Assembly (NCBI GenBank): GCA_964036665.1
Contig: OZ038528.1
Location: forward strand, 15,546,245 to 15,610,244
Direction of reading: 5' to 3'
Source of the DNA: Gordius sp. MW1
Taxonomy: Eukaryota; Nematomorpha; Gordioida; Gordea; Gordiidae
DNA: 64,000 bases
Both the position numbers and the translations under genes were made by a program. Position 1 is the stretch's first letter. Each line of letters opens with the position of its first letter. Below are positions 10,230 through 21,807 of this stretch, piece by piece. The notes beneath the pieces were generated by a model. The model had not been told where the DNA came from. It did no database searches and was given only the letters and a program-made list of their open reading frames with translations.

Positions 10230-11022
10230 TGATAGTTGTAAACATCATCTTGAAAGTATATGAAATTGTCTCGGTCACAAATAAACAATCAGATCTTTGT
10301 CTATAAATATTTCATTAAAAATTAGGTTTTTTAGGCAAAATTTCATTATTTTTTGCAAATGGTTATACTATAAAAGCTTGTTGAAGTTTTAACAAAAATG
10401 TTATTTTCAGCGACCGCAACGTTTTTAATTGGAGATCTTAACTTTTTACAATGTAATTTATAATAAAGCGATTGTTAATGCGCAAGCCGAACTGTGCTAT
10501 GACATATTTTTACTTAATAAATTTCAATTTATTATAATCAATAAGTCGTTTTAAAATATATTTATAATAGTTCATATTATGCATGTTTTTTATTATTGCG
10601 TATAATCATCATATTTTCTCAATTTTCTCCTGTCTGTTCTTTTATTTTAATTCCGAAGAGTTCAGTATCATAGTTTTAAAAGTCTATTATGATTATCTCT
10701 ATCTTAAACGTATTAATATTAATTTAAACAGCACTCATCTAAATATTTTATTGGTAAAAAACAAATGTGGCAAAATGAAGCAATTCTTTAAATTATTTGA
10801 TTCTTACACCCCATTGCCATTCTTCGGTTAATTTGAGCTACTTTTTATCTATTGACCGGTTTTAACTATTATCCAATGCAAGTTTTAATTGGCGTAAAAA
10901 TCATTTGTGCATTTATTTATGCATATATGTGTCGCAATTCAGCTAATCTATATTTATTGAAAGAACATTAATGAATAACTACGTATAATTTATATAAATA
11001 ACCTAAATTAAAACTATCAAAA
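10230..11022. other. 3' flank of peptide gene C
   Basis: AT-rich non-coding stretch. A possible poly(A) signal AATAAA for gene C lies on the minus strand at 10958-10953, 65 bp past its stop codon. Nothing else is recognised; an 82-codon AT-rich ORF at 10583-10831 looks like chance. Confidence 0.4.
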
Positions 11023-11648
11023 TTAACAAGGCTTTTCTGCGCATTTGCAAATTTCACACTTGTTTTTATCTTTGGCGAATCCAAATTCACAGTACATTTT
11101 ACACAAGACAGCTATATAAAAGAAAATTTCGTTAGCACAATATTCAACATTTGTATTGTATTTATTTTTAAAACATTGCTATCTTAAGATTTAATATTTT
11201 ATGGTATAACTTACGTTTGCAACAAAGTGGACAGCATTGCCCATGAGGTATATAACTTTTGTTCGGACAATTGGGATTGGCGCATTTTACAAGCGCACAA
11301 TCGACTTAACAAAATTTATTAAACATAAAATGATTCATTAAAATCTGATAAACCCGAAAAATATAAATTCGATATCGATTAATGACAGATAATATGACTG
11401 ATCAACAATTCCACAGTCCCTCACAAATTACAAATGCATTGAAGTAGGCAGATGCGGTTGAATATTGTATTAAGAATTGGTTACTTTGCTTCAAATACAT
11501 TTGTAATTTGTTCGCGACTGTTAAAAAGTTTCGATAACTATAACAAAGTAAATATACCTTTTGGTTTTTTCGGTTTCTTATCAGGACACCTAGAAGCGAC
11601 CACCACGAAACATACAATTAGAAGCGTTATTAAGAGAACAAATTTCAT
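11023..11648 (-). CDS. Secreted VWC/antistasin-like cysteine-rich peptide, copy C
   Basis: Three exons on the minus strand: 11648-11558, 11304-11215 and 11111-11023, encoding 89 residues. Intron phases match copies A and B. Exon 1 encodes a signal peptide (MKFVLLITLLIVCFVVVAS) followed by a Lys/Pro-rich linker RCPDKKPKKPK. The VWC-like module keeps C-x4-C-x4-C-x10-CC-x2-C but ends CCK where the others have CKC. The antistasin-like module has CEFGFAKDKNKC and EICKC and ends in a C-terminal Cys (KPC). There are 14 cysteines in the mature part, two more than in A and B (one in the linker, one at the C-terminus). This is the most diverged copy. TATATAAGG lies about 120 bp upstream and AATAAA 65 bp downstream. 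Confidence 0.83.
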
Positions 11649-11763
11649 TGGAATGAAAAAGTTTTTGGCCAGAGCAAAAAATTGTTGAAGGGAAATTAAT
11701 TATTTGTTGATATCTAGGTTTTTATGTTAAATAACTTGGCTTGTGTTGACATGGAGGAGCTAA

Positions 11764-11772
11764 CCTTATATA
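11764..11772 (-). promoter_or_regulatory. TATA box candidate of peptide gene C
   Basis: TATATAAGG on the minus strand about 120 bp before the ATG of gene C. Gene A has a weaker TATATT at the same distance, and gene B has TATATA at about 180 bp. Position and sequence fit a core promoter; the transcription start is not known. Confidence 0.4.
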
Positions 11773-11773
11773 A

Positions 11774-13523
11774 CATGGCCTAGATTTTGCGATATAGTAA
11801 ACGTAAATAATATGTAATTCCAAGCTTATTATTGTCTAATTGTATTATTGGGGGATAGGGTGGAAGAAGAGAAAAATAATTTTGTCAACATATGATTTGG
11901 CCAAAATGATCCTTTAACACGTCTAGTAAACAAACGAGCGCATATTTTTTAGGCTCTAAAACAAATCATTATAACCTCCTGTTGGCACTCGACTACACCT
12001 GTACCTACTTCCTATTGGCGTTGGTGCCAACTAGTTTCTATATTTGATATTAGTTCCCCTTTGATTCCCATTATATTGGGGCTTAATACACACCAAAAAC
12101 TTGAGTGAAATATTTATATTTTACCAAAATTATAGACAATATCTGCAAATTGTAAACGTAATTAATGTACATCTTTACCTATTCATTCTCCTATATTATG
12201 ACCACTTTCACCGTGTGCTGTATTTGAAGCTGCTATTGAATAGATGTAGTTCTAAAAATTATTACTTCCATTAACATAGAGTTGTTGTAAATAAGTTGTT
12301 CATAATTGGAAAACATAAATATTTTCTTAATTCTCTTAGACAAATTTTTTGTTTTTGCACCATGCCTTTTTATGGTAATAAATATGTAGCAGAGCTGCAA
12401 TTTTAACATTAATATAAAAATTCACGGGGTGGCATGGAGGGGCGGTTGTCACCCTCTAAATTTAAAATGGCCTTTAAATTTAATGTAATTATGGCTAAAG
12501 ATTAAAAAAGCTATTATTTTCCCCTCCCTAAATCTATTGCCCCCCCCCCCCCCCCCTACTCCAAATCCTGGTTGCTTGTATGCTTATTAGCAATAGTCAA
12601 TGATGTCAACATCGGACTTAGTTATGTACATTAATTAATTTCTGGCTTGTTTTCACGTTCCTTTCATAGTGTTGTTGTGATGCATTGATAACAAAACCAC
12701 GTGCTTAGAAAATTATATGCATGATTTGGCGAGATTTTGTTTAACAAGTAAAGCAAGAAGGTATTATTTTTGCTTTTAAATCTTTAAAAATTGTTGACTT
12801 CTAATGATAGCCATAGACTTTAGTCTACGCCTTTGAGAAATGTCCGAGATTCGATTCTCGAATCGAAATAGCAATTAAAAGGTTTATCCCAGTTTGTGAG
12901 ATTTATATGGAAGTGATATTAATTAAGAACTGTTGAGTAGCAGGTCGGGCCCCCATAGGGATTGTTGAAATGGTATAAGGAAAGGTCATGGATAAAAATG
13001 AATCACTTGAAGAATAGTCGACTGGTCTATAGGATTCTAAGGTGGAAAGATTAGATGAGTAAGTGACATTGTTAGGCACATCATCTACAATCAAGTAATG
13101 GAAGGAAATACATAGGGTAGAAGGTTGACCATGTATAATGAAACAATTATTTTTTAAGGCAAATAAATTTTTCACAGGTAGGACCAAATGATTTGGTGGT
13201 GACCATATTCAAAGATTTGTTATATGAGTGGTATATAGCATAATGTAAAAGGTTGTTATAAAATATGGTTTATTAATGGGCATAGTAAAATTATTTATTC
13301 ATGAATAGAAGATCAAATTAAACACATTGTTGGTTTATTTTAATTTTTGTTATTTTGTTGCTCCTCTTAGTCGCTACTAGCCTTGTCGTTTTTCCCCTGT
13401 GGTATTATTTACTATACTAGGCAACAACTATATAAAAAGTTTATTCAAATTAGAATATAAAAAATCCACGATAACAATCACATGTGTTATACACTAGGAA
13501 CAACGGAAATTCAAAATATATAT
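11774..13523. other. Stretch without a recognised gene
   Basis: AT-rich. A decayed oligo-C MITE relative lies at about 12423-12582. The longest ORF is on the minus strand (12903-13187, 94 codons). It has mixed, protein-like composition but matches no family I recognise and lacks clear splice signals. It could be a decayed retroelement fragment. Confidence 0.35.
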
Positions 13524-15292
13524 AAAAACTCGGGCCTTCGGCCCTCGTGGGAAGGGGGAGAAGGGAAGGGAAGAGGGGAAGGGAAGGGGGGACGACTCAT
13601 CTGTACTTCGTATAAATGTATCATATTTGCTATGCAATTTATGGGCGAGAAAGGTGGGAAGGGGCGAGAATGCCTATAGGGGGGTATTAAATGCCTAATG
13701 ATTAATTAATTATTTATACAAATTTTCCATTATAGGCAAAATGTAATATAGGCAAGGGTTAGGGTTAGATTTAGTGTTTGCATCTAGTTGCGTTTGCGTA
13801 TTACATTAGTTTTTATGGCCTTTATTGATTATGGGTCTAACAAACATTATATTATAAAACAACACAATGTTAAGAATTTTCAGAATTGTTGGGAAAAATT
13901 TTTTGTTGAATTTGAACAATTTTTAATTAAAAAAATCAAAAATTTGCCAATGGTCACTTTTTCTCCATTGGTCAGTACCATCAGATACTCTATAAGTCAA
14001 TGATAGCCAAAAAAACGGAAAAAAAAATTTTGATGCTCACTTTGGCCAATTGTCATTTTTTTCCATTGGTCAGCAGCCAAGACACGGTAAAAGTGGATAT
14101 AAATTCATAAGAGTAAAAAAAAACGAAAAAAAAATTTTCGAATCACATTTTGGCCAATAATCATTTTTTTCCATTGGTCAGCAGCCAGGACACGGTAAAA
14201 GTGGATATAAATTCATAATAGTCAAAAAAAAACGAAAAAAAAGTTTTCGAATCACATTTTGGCCAATGGTCATTTTATTCCATTGGTCAGCAGCCAGCGG
14301 ACGGCCAAAAAGTCATAATAGCAATGGTAGGAACAGGAACAATCATAATAGTCAAAAAAAAACGAAAAAAAAGTTTTCGATTCACATTTTGGCCAATGGT
14401 CATTTTTTCCATCGGTCAGGAGCCAGCGGACGGCCAAAAAGTCATAATAGCAATGGTAGTAACAGGAACAATCATAGTCAAAAAAAACGAAAAAATAAAC
14501 TCGGATTCACATTTTGGCCAATGGTCATTTTTTTCATTGGTCAGCAGCCAACGGACGGCCAAAAAGTCTTATTATCAATGATAGTAACAAGAACAATCAT
14601 AAGAGTCAAAAAAAACTCCGGGATTCTAACCCAAAAACTAGTTAAATTGCATAGCAATTAAAAGTAAACAAGCTTTATTTATGTTTATTATATAACATTG
14701 GTCAGCAGCCAGCGGACGGCTAAAAAGTCATAATAGCAATGGTAGAAACAGGAACAATCATAATAGTCAAAAAAAACGAAAAAAATAAACTCGGATTCAC
14801 ATTTTGGCCAATGGTCATTTTTTCATTGGTCAGCAGCCAGCGGACGGCCAAAAAGTCTTATTATCAATGATAGTAACAAGAACAATCATAGGAGTCAAAA
14901 AAACTCCGGGATTCTAACCCCAAAACTAGTTAAATTGCATAGCAATTAAAAAGTAAACAACTTTTATTTATGTTTATTATATAACTAGTAAATTGCATAG
15001 CATTAAAAGTAAACAACTTTTATCTATGTTTATTATATAATAGATAATTTAACAAATCTTATATATAACACACCGAGGGAGATAGAGATGAGGGGTGGGG
15101 CACCTCTTATGCATTAATTTAAAAAATAACACAGCGAGGGAGATAGAGATGAGGGGTGGGGCACCTCTTTCTCATGCATTAATTTAAAAAAGCGATAACC
15201 TAATATACCCAATGCAAATAGATAGGGAGGGTAACGGACTGACAACGGACGGACAACAAAAATCGAGCCCATAAATTGCATAGCAATTAATA
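13524..15292 (+). repeat. R1 array repeat, copy 1
   Basis: It begins AAAAACTCGGGCCTTCGGCCC (hairpin GGGCC-TTC-GGCCC), continues with a purine-rich GGGAAGGG stretch and a fixed block containing GGGTTAGGGTTAG, then a tandem array (about 13960-14880). The array has two related unit types of about 107 and 128 bp, each carrying TTGGCCAATGGTCATTTTTTCCATTGGTCAGCAGCCA-like sequence. It ends with a block around GAGATAGAGATGAGGGGTGGGG and a terminal CGAGCCCATAAATTGCATAGCAATTAA. Copies with the same ends lie at 25410-27666 (minus) and 47835-49495 (plus). There is no coding capacity beyond chance ORFs. Class unknown. Confidence 0.85.
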
Positions 15293-15817
15293 TTTAAATA
15301 CAATGTATTAATCTATCATATCATATTACACTTCTCCCTTTTCTAAAAATTGAACTCAAAGGCAAAGGTTTATTCGAAATTCTTGTAGACCGTCTCATAA
15401 TAATTAGACTTTCAGCTATAACAACGTTTGATTCAAGATTCGCTTTTAGTCTCTACATTTGGCATAAACTCGAAACCTAGTTTATTTAACTAACCTGCAT
15501 GTTTTCTTCGAATTCCCTCTTTTGTGCAGACATTATAAGAGTAATAATACCCGTTCGACGACACTCATTTATAACAACTTGATTTTGTTTTATTTAAACC
15601 CCACACTAGATCTCTAACCATAAATTCTCTATAATTCGCCTTGCGAACATGATACAAATTTTGTTTCTTTGCATTCTCTCATTTTCCTCCTTTCATATAT
15701 ATCAATGACAAGGTCTATCGCAGGCCAGTAAACGTAATACCGAGATATAATAAGCATTTCGTAATACGCGGATGCCCTTGATGTTAAATTTTGAAAACAA
15801 GTCTTTAGGGAAATTAT

Positions 15818-16085
15818 TGTAGGTATATAAGCCTACTTTATTCTAACCAAAGGAACTTTATTAATATCAAAAGATATAATATAATCATATAATCGATCAC
15901 TACGCAGTTTATATACCATGCTATCGAGGTTAATATGCATAACTCGTACGGTAGTTGGGGGCTATTCAAATTATAATGATGGTGAATTGAATAGGCGGAG
16001 TATGAATAGTGTGTATTCAAATCGAGTAAAAAGGAGTGTGAATAAAGTGATATCCAAATCATTTAGGTAATCCTATTTCCCTACA
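15818..16085 (-). repeat. LTR-like repeat, minus orientation
   Basis: TGTAGG to CCTACA, 268 bp, an inverted and diverged copy of 16441-16683. It is followed on the right by GATACTCCCCTTCTT, the complement of a polypurine tract, as at the inner side of a 3' LTR. No coding region can be assigned to it. Confidence 0.55.
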
Positions 16086-16440
16086 GATACTCCCCTTCTT
16101 AAAAAATTGCATAGCAATTCAAAAAAAAAAGTATAATTTGCATTGTTTCGCCGAAACTGTAGTCCTTGCTCTTAAAGGCCATGAAGTTTTGTATTGTGTT
16201 GTTTGTGATGGCCGTGTTGAGTAGTGGACAATTCCAATTTTGGCAGACGTTGCAAAAGACATTGTTTAATGTAGTAAGGCGTTTAGATTTTCATCGTAAT
16301 CGCACCCAGATAGTTAGGTTCATTCCACATATTGGGACACATTTACCTTGGGATTGTAGTTAGGTTCGTTCCACATATTGGGACACATTTAACTTGGGAT
16401 TGTAGTTAGATGAAGGATTATTTTTAAGAAGGGGAGTATC

Positions 16441-16683
16441 TGTAGTGAAATTATGGTTACCTTGGAACACCCTTCTTAGATTTGAATACACACTGTTCAT
16501 ACTCCGCCGTATTCTATTCACAATCATTATAATTTAAATAACCCCCAACTAACGTACGAGTTATGCATATTAACCTCGATAGTATGATATAAACTAATGC
16601 GTGCCATCGAATATTATTATATTTTATCTTTTGATATTAATAAAGTTCCTTTAGTTAGAATAAAGTAGGTTTAAATACTTACA
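16441..16683 (+). repeat. LTR-like repeat, plus orientation
   Basis: TGTAGTGAAA to TACTTACA, 243 bp, preceded by the polypurine tract AAGAAGGGGAGTATC. AATAAA occurs twice near its end. It is the inverted partner of 15818-16085, so the two tracts face each other across about 340 bp. That spacer contains a 42-bp direct duplication (around CCACATATTGGGACACATTT). Confidence 0.55.
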
Positions 16684-16689
16684 AGTCTT

Positions 16690-19000
16690 TGTAGGCTTTT
16701 TTGGAATTATCAGAATTTCCCAAATATATTAGGCCATCTTCATAAGAAAATTCGTCTCTTTTATTATATTCAATAGCGCGAATTACTTCTCGACACCCAG
16801 ACTCTGCATTTTTCAACATTTTTGTATTTTATGTTAAATCATCGACATTAATAAACCGACATTATTAATGTAATTCGTTGATTCCTCGTCACTATTATGT
16901 AATATTAGACTAGATGATGCATCAACACATTGAATCTCCTTACCAATACGATATTTTAGGTTAAGATATGAATTTAAAAATGCCCAAAGTATTAGTCTAT
17001 TATTTACCATTTTTTGTAAATCCCGGTCTGAATCTCCAAAGGTTTGTGTTCGGATGTTAACGTATATTGTCTTTCCCAAAGATATAACTAAACTTTTCAA
17101 CACCATAAATAATCGCCTGTTCGCGATTAATAGTAGAATATCTTTTTTCTGCACTGCTTAAAGTTCCGGATGCATAAGCGATCGGTGGAGAGGCGCCTAA
17201 CCCGAGATCCGATTAATCTACTGCAAGGTTTAGTGGCAACGTAGGCATATAGGGAACTAAGTTATCAGAAGATGACTGCAATTTTTTACATCGTTAAAAA
17301 TAGTTTGTTCTATAGCCGTCCATTTCCACATCATTGAAGAAACTGTCAATGCATGTAAGGGTCACATTTTTCATGCAACCTAGGAATAAAACATTATTGA
17401 CAATTCACCAATCCCAAAAATGATCGGAGTTCTTTCATTTTAGATGATAATTTAAAATTTACTTATAGCTTCTACACGTTTTCATTAGTGGGGTTGATAA
17501 TAGTTGAATCAATTTGGTGTCCCAAATAAGTTACGAAATGTTGGAAAAATTTAACTTTTGCCTTCTTTACTTTTAAGCGTGGATTTTGTATTCAAATTTT
17601 TTAATGATAATTTTGGTTCCTACCTGTAATAATAATATCGTCTAACAGTACATCGATTTGGTGAATTCCATCTAATAAATTTTCCATATATCTTTGAAAT
17701 TGATAGGTGCCGTTGCTAAAATAAATGGCAAACGTTTGTATCTGAAATGTCCAACAAGCGTATCGTTAACTAGTGTCTACATTCTTCATCTACAACCATT
17801 ATATGCACCACGCAAATCGTTAAACTTATATTTTTCACAACTTGCAATTTTTGTAATTAGGTCGTCAAATGTTGGTAGCATATGATCATTTGTACTGCAC
17901 TGAGGTATGGGTATAAAGTAACTCTCAAGTCACCACAAACTCGAATGGCTACATTAGCCTTTATTACATTTACCATTGGTGGGATCCATTTGAGTTCACT
18001 TAAAGATGGGTCCACACGTTCAATAATATCTTCTTCCTCCTACCTCTTCAATTCCATTTCCACTTTTTGTCTTAGCGGAAAACGTACCATTCGGCTTTGT
18101 AAAGCTAGTGGATAGGCTTTTTCTTTAAAAAGATTTAAACTTCATAGTTCTTCATTATTCCTGGGCCATCACTAAATACAGCATGATATTGTGAAAGTAA
18201 TTGAGCATCCAGTTTATTTCGTATTTTATTAACTGTAACCTCTTCTGGGATCAGTTTGAATGCTTTGGAACGATCAAAGCCAAATATTGCACCTTCATTT
18301 GCTGTTGTAACAACTACTGGTATTGTTAAAGCGTTTAAATCTGGTTGAACTAGAAAATAGATTTTCTCTATTATGTTGGATGATCTCTAAAAGATTTTAA
18401 TTTGGGCTTTGTTCAAGAGCTGGACTATGAGTTAAATAATAAATCTCTTAATTTACTATAAAAACAGCAGCGCCTGTGTCAAACAACATATTGCAAGGTT
18501 TCTAGTTGATACATTTTTATATAAGGTTTCTTAATCTCAAAATGATATAATTTTTTACATGTAAAGTATTAATTATAATTACATTCCAAATAGGGAAAAA
18601 TTTAGGAAAATGTACTTTTCTCTGGCATTTGTAACATTCTTTATAACAGGGTACTTTTTTCATGGAGCTTTTCACACCTATTGTATTTTTTTTGTTGTAA
18701 AAGTCGACTCTTTTAAACAAATTTTTTCATTTTTAACCTCGTTTTTTGATTTACCATATCTATTTCATGGGTCACTTCTTCCTTTTTTTGCCAATTCCAT
18801 AGCCTCAGCTATTTTTTATAAATGTTCAATTGTAATGGTATTTTCTTCAGAGTTGATTGAATTAGGCCACCTAGTTCTTACTCAAGAGTTCTTCATATTG
18901 TAAAAATATTTTCTATAATGGAAATGATGGATTCAATCTTATCTGTAAGAAAATAGTATGTCAAGATGAATTGAAATGCTATCATCTCAGATGAAGTTCT
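16690..19000 (-). pseudogene. Decayed Gypsy gag-pol
   Basis: Remnants appear on the minus strand in the expected order but in broken frames. They are: an RNase H end (LNSYLNLKYRIGKE, about 16970), the WKW motif at about 17320, an RT active site as LLDDI near 17650, a protease DTGAAV near 18475, a zinc knuckle (CYKECYKCQRKVHF, about 18640) and a gag piece (AEAMELAKK, about 18805). Stops and frameshifts are many and integrase is missing, so it is dead. It is from a different lineage than the intact element. Confidence 0.8.
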
Positions 19001-20622
19001 AAATAAACAAGCGATGGGCAAAAGAAAAATCAACAGCTTAATCACTGTTTTGTATAATGATTTAAATTCTTTAAATAGAATTTACATCTTAATCAGAGGT
19101 TAGGTATGTTAAATTACTCTGCCGAACCTTGCCGGGTCAGATTTTTTTATTTATGGCCCGTGTCGCGTAAAATCTTCTAAGCGTCCGCCCTGCCATCCCC
19201 AAATTATTAAAGCAAATTGATTTACATATTTATAAAATGTGCATGAGATATTCTAAACCAAGGACATTCAAGCTCAAATCCAAACATGTGCATAGGTGTA
19301 CCCAGGATTTGACTTAAAGGGGAATGAAATTTGCCAATGGGGCGGGACGAAGATAATTTCTGTTTAATTAAACCATTTTTTGATACTACCTCATGGCTTC
19401 TAAGCCGTATAGCTCAAAAGATGGCTAATGTATGTCAGGAAAAAAAAGGAGGCTAATGCTCAACTGTCTTAATTTGCAGAATAATTTTTCTTAGACATTT
19501 TAAAGCCTAATCCTTAGAAGGTTGAGTACACTTAGTTCTTTATTTTAAAACAAAATATATGCTTATACATTATATTTTGTTTTATATATACGTATGCTAT
19601 TTAAACATTATCCATCCGATACATATTGCTGCAAATATTTTTCTAGGTCTCTGGGGATTCTATTAATGTTACATTTTAAAGAAATTTCTAGGATTAACAT
19701 TAGTGTGCAGTTAATACAAAAAATGCACTTAATTTATTATTAAACCTTATTCGACAAATGAACTTTTTATGTTATGGCCACACCTTAATTGTTTCAAACA
19801 TATGGCAATTTCAATTAGGCAGTGGGGCCAGGATGATTGTCTTTAAATAAATGTGATGAAATGCTTTTACGTTTTTATAATGGCATATTCTTGTTCTATA
19901 TCATATTGGTTGTCAAAGGTAATTAGAAACAAAGTTCAATAATTTAATGATATTGTATGTAATTTTTTCTAAAAAAGATAAGTTCTTTGTAATTTAAAAA
20001 TGATTTTTCAAATTTGCCTAATTACATAAATTTATTTTCGAACTTAAATTTATAATATTATTGTACAATTACTATAGCTGTACTTTGGTTTAACTATAAT
20101 AATTTTTCTTTATTTTTAAGCCTGTGATTAATATTTATTCATTATAAAATGTAAATATTACAAGTATAGTATAGAAATTTAAATATTATCCTGCATTTAT
20201 AGAATAATTTTGTACCTAAAAGAATGAAACTGTTCATGAATCAATTATGTCAACAGTAAGTAATTGTTGTTAGGTAAATTAATTGTTTTAGTTTTGTCCA
20301 ATGAATAATTTTATCATCATAAATATTTAATCTTTGGAATTAAAGCATTCATATCATATTCAAGGTTTTGGACATGCATTATTCATAAATTTAATTTTAT
20401 AAAATTAAATGAATATTTTTTTTTGATATAGATACCTATTATATACATATTATTCTATAATTGTTACATATCTAGCAAACAATTTTGTGATCTATGAAAT
20501 TTTAATTTTTTGACTTGTGATTTGAATTTTTTTAAATAAATTTGAACAAAATAACTTGGTGTTTTTTATTATTAAGTTAAGCACTGCCATAAAAATGGGG
20601 TAGGTAGCCATTACTATGGATG
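19001..20622. other. AT-rich stretch
   Basis: No gene, RNA or strong repeat recognised, apart from a short GC-rich patch at about 19120-19200 like the GCCCG repeats. Confidence 0.4.
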
Positions 20623-20919
20623 GTATACGTTAGAGAACTGCAAAGTCACTTTTATTCAACCCGAACCCGACCCGACCCGAAATCATTTTCAAATTTTCTA
20701 CCCGGACCCGACCCGACCCGAAATCATTTTCAAATTTTCTACCCGGACCCGACCCGACCCGAAATCATTTTCAAATTTTCTACCCGAACCCGACCCGAAA
20801 GCATTTTAAAAACTTCAACCCGAACCCGACCCGACCCGAAAAATTATAAAAAAATTACTTTCGAGCGCGAAAATTGCCGTGTGTAAAATTAAATCGACTA
20901 ATAAAAGCCATGATGATTT

Positions 20920-21235
20920 TTATTAATTGCTATGCAATTTATGGGCTCACTTTCCATTTTCCGAAGTCACGTCACGTCACGCACCGAACGTGGATGTCAC
21001 GCACCGAGTGTGCACCGAATGTCTTATTAATTGCTATGCAATTTATTTTGTTTTGTTTACTTTTAATTTTTGTTAATTTAACCAGTTTTTGGGTTCGAAT
21101 CCCGGGTTTTTTTTTACTATTATGATTGTTCCTGTTACTACCATTGATAATAAGACTTTTTGGCCGTCCGTTGGGTGCTGACCAATAAAAAAAAATGACC
21201 TTTTGGCCAAAATGTGAATCCAAGTTTATTTTTTC
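20920..21235 (-). repeat. R1 fragment
   Basis: Pieces of R1 in minus orientation: ATTAATTGCTATGCAATTTATGGGCTC twice, part of an array unit, and GGTTCGAATCCCGGG before a T9 run at about 21090. Confidence 0.65.
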
Positions 21236-21807
21236 TTTAAAGGGGATGGTGAAAAAAAACTCATAATTATTTATCTATATTTAGTTTCCTAATATCAAGT
21301 AAACTGCTCATATGTTATAGATTTGAGACAACTATTTAACATCCATTTATTGTTATTATGAAACCATTAATATATAGCTGATTAGAATCAATATAGTAAA
21401 TAAGATGAAATTTATAGTGACTGTCCAAATGTTTTAAGTTTGAAGTACAATTTAAGATAAATTCATTTGATATGAAACTTTAAAATAATTATAAGGTATT
21501 ATAAAAAAAAATTGCACATGAAAAATTTATAAAATTATAACTTACTTTTAAGTTGGCTATGTATTAAATGTAATTTAAATTAACGATGAGGATTAGCTAA
21601 AACTTCACTGTTAACACTAAAAAAATTTGAAATATAACTTTATTGAACTTTACCTTTTAATAGTCAAATTAAAAACAGGAGTAATTTATGTAGTTTGAAT
21701 TAGTGATGAGAATTAGCTAGCACTTCAGAGTTTGGAGTTTTAAAATTTAAAAAAAGAGGAAGAGAATTAAATAAATGAATGATCCAAATTAATTGTGCAT
21801 TTCGATA

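Noticed and set aside
12840-12870. GATTCGATTCTCGAATCG as a tRNA T-arm
   Set aside because: No acceptor, D or anticodon arm can be built around it; it is a short palindrome.
13740-13775. GGGTTAGGGTTAG resembling a telomere repeat (also at about 27445 and 48068)
   Set aside because: Only two units, at the same place in each R1 copy; it is part of R1, not an interstitial telomere.
14266-14661. ORFs of 78-131 codons in the R1 arrays (also in the copies at 26-27 kb and 48.5 kb)
   Set aside because: They arise from tandem repetition, occur in several frames and are not preserved between copies.
20660-20850. CCCGACCCG arrays as a CRISPR-like repeat
   Set aside because: Eukaryotic context, no distinct spacers; they are subterminal repeats of the hAT-type element.
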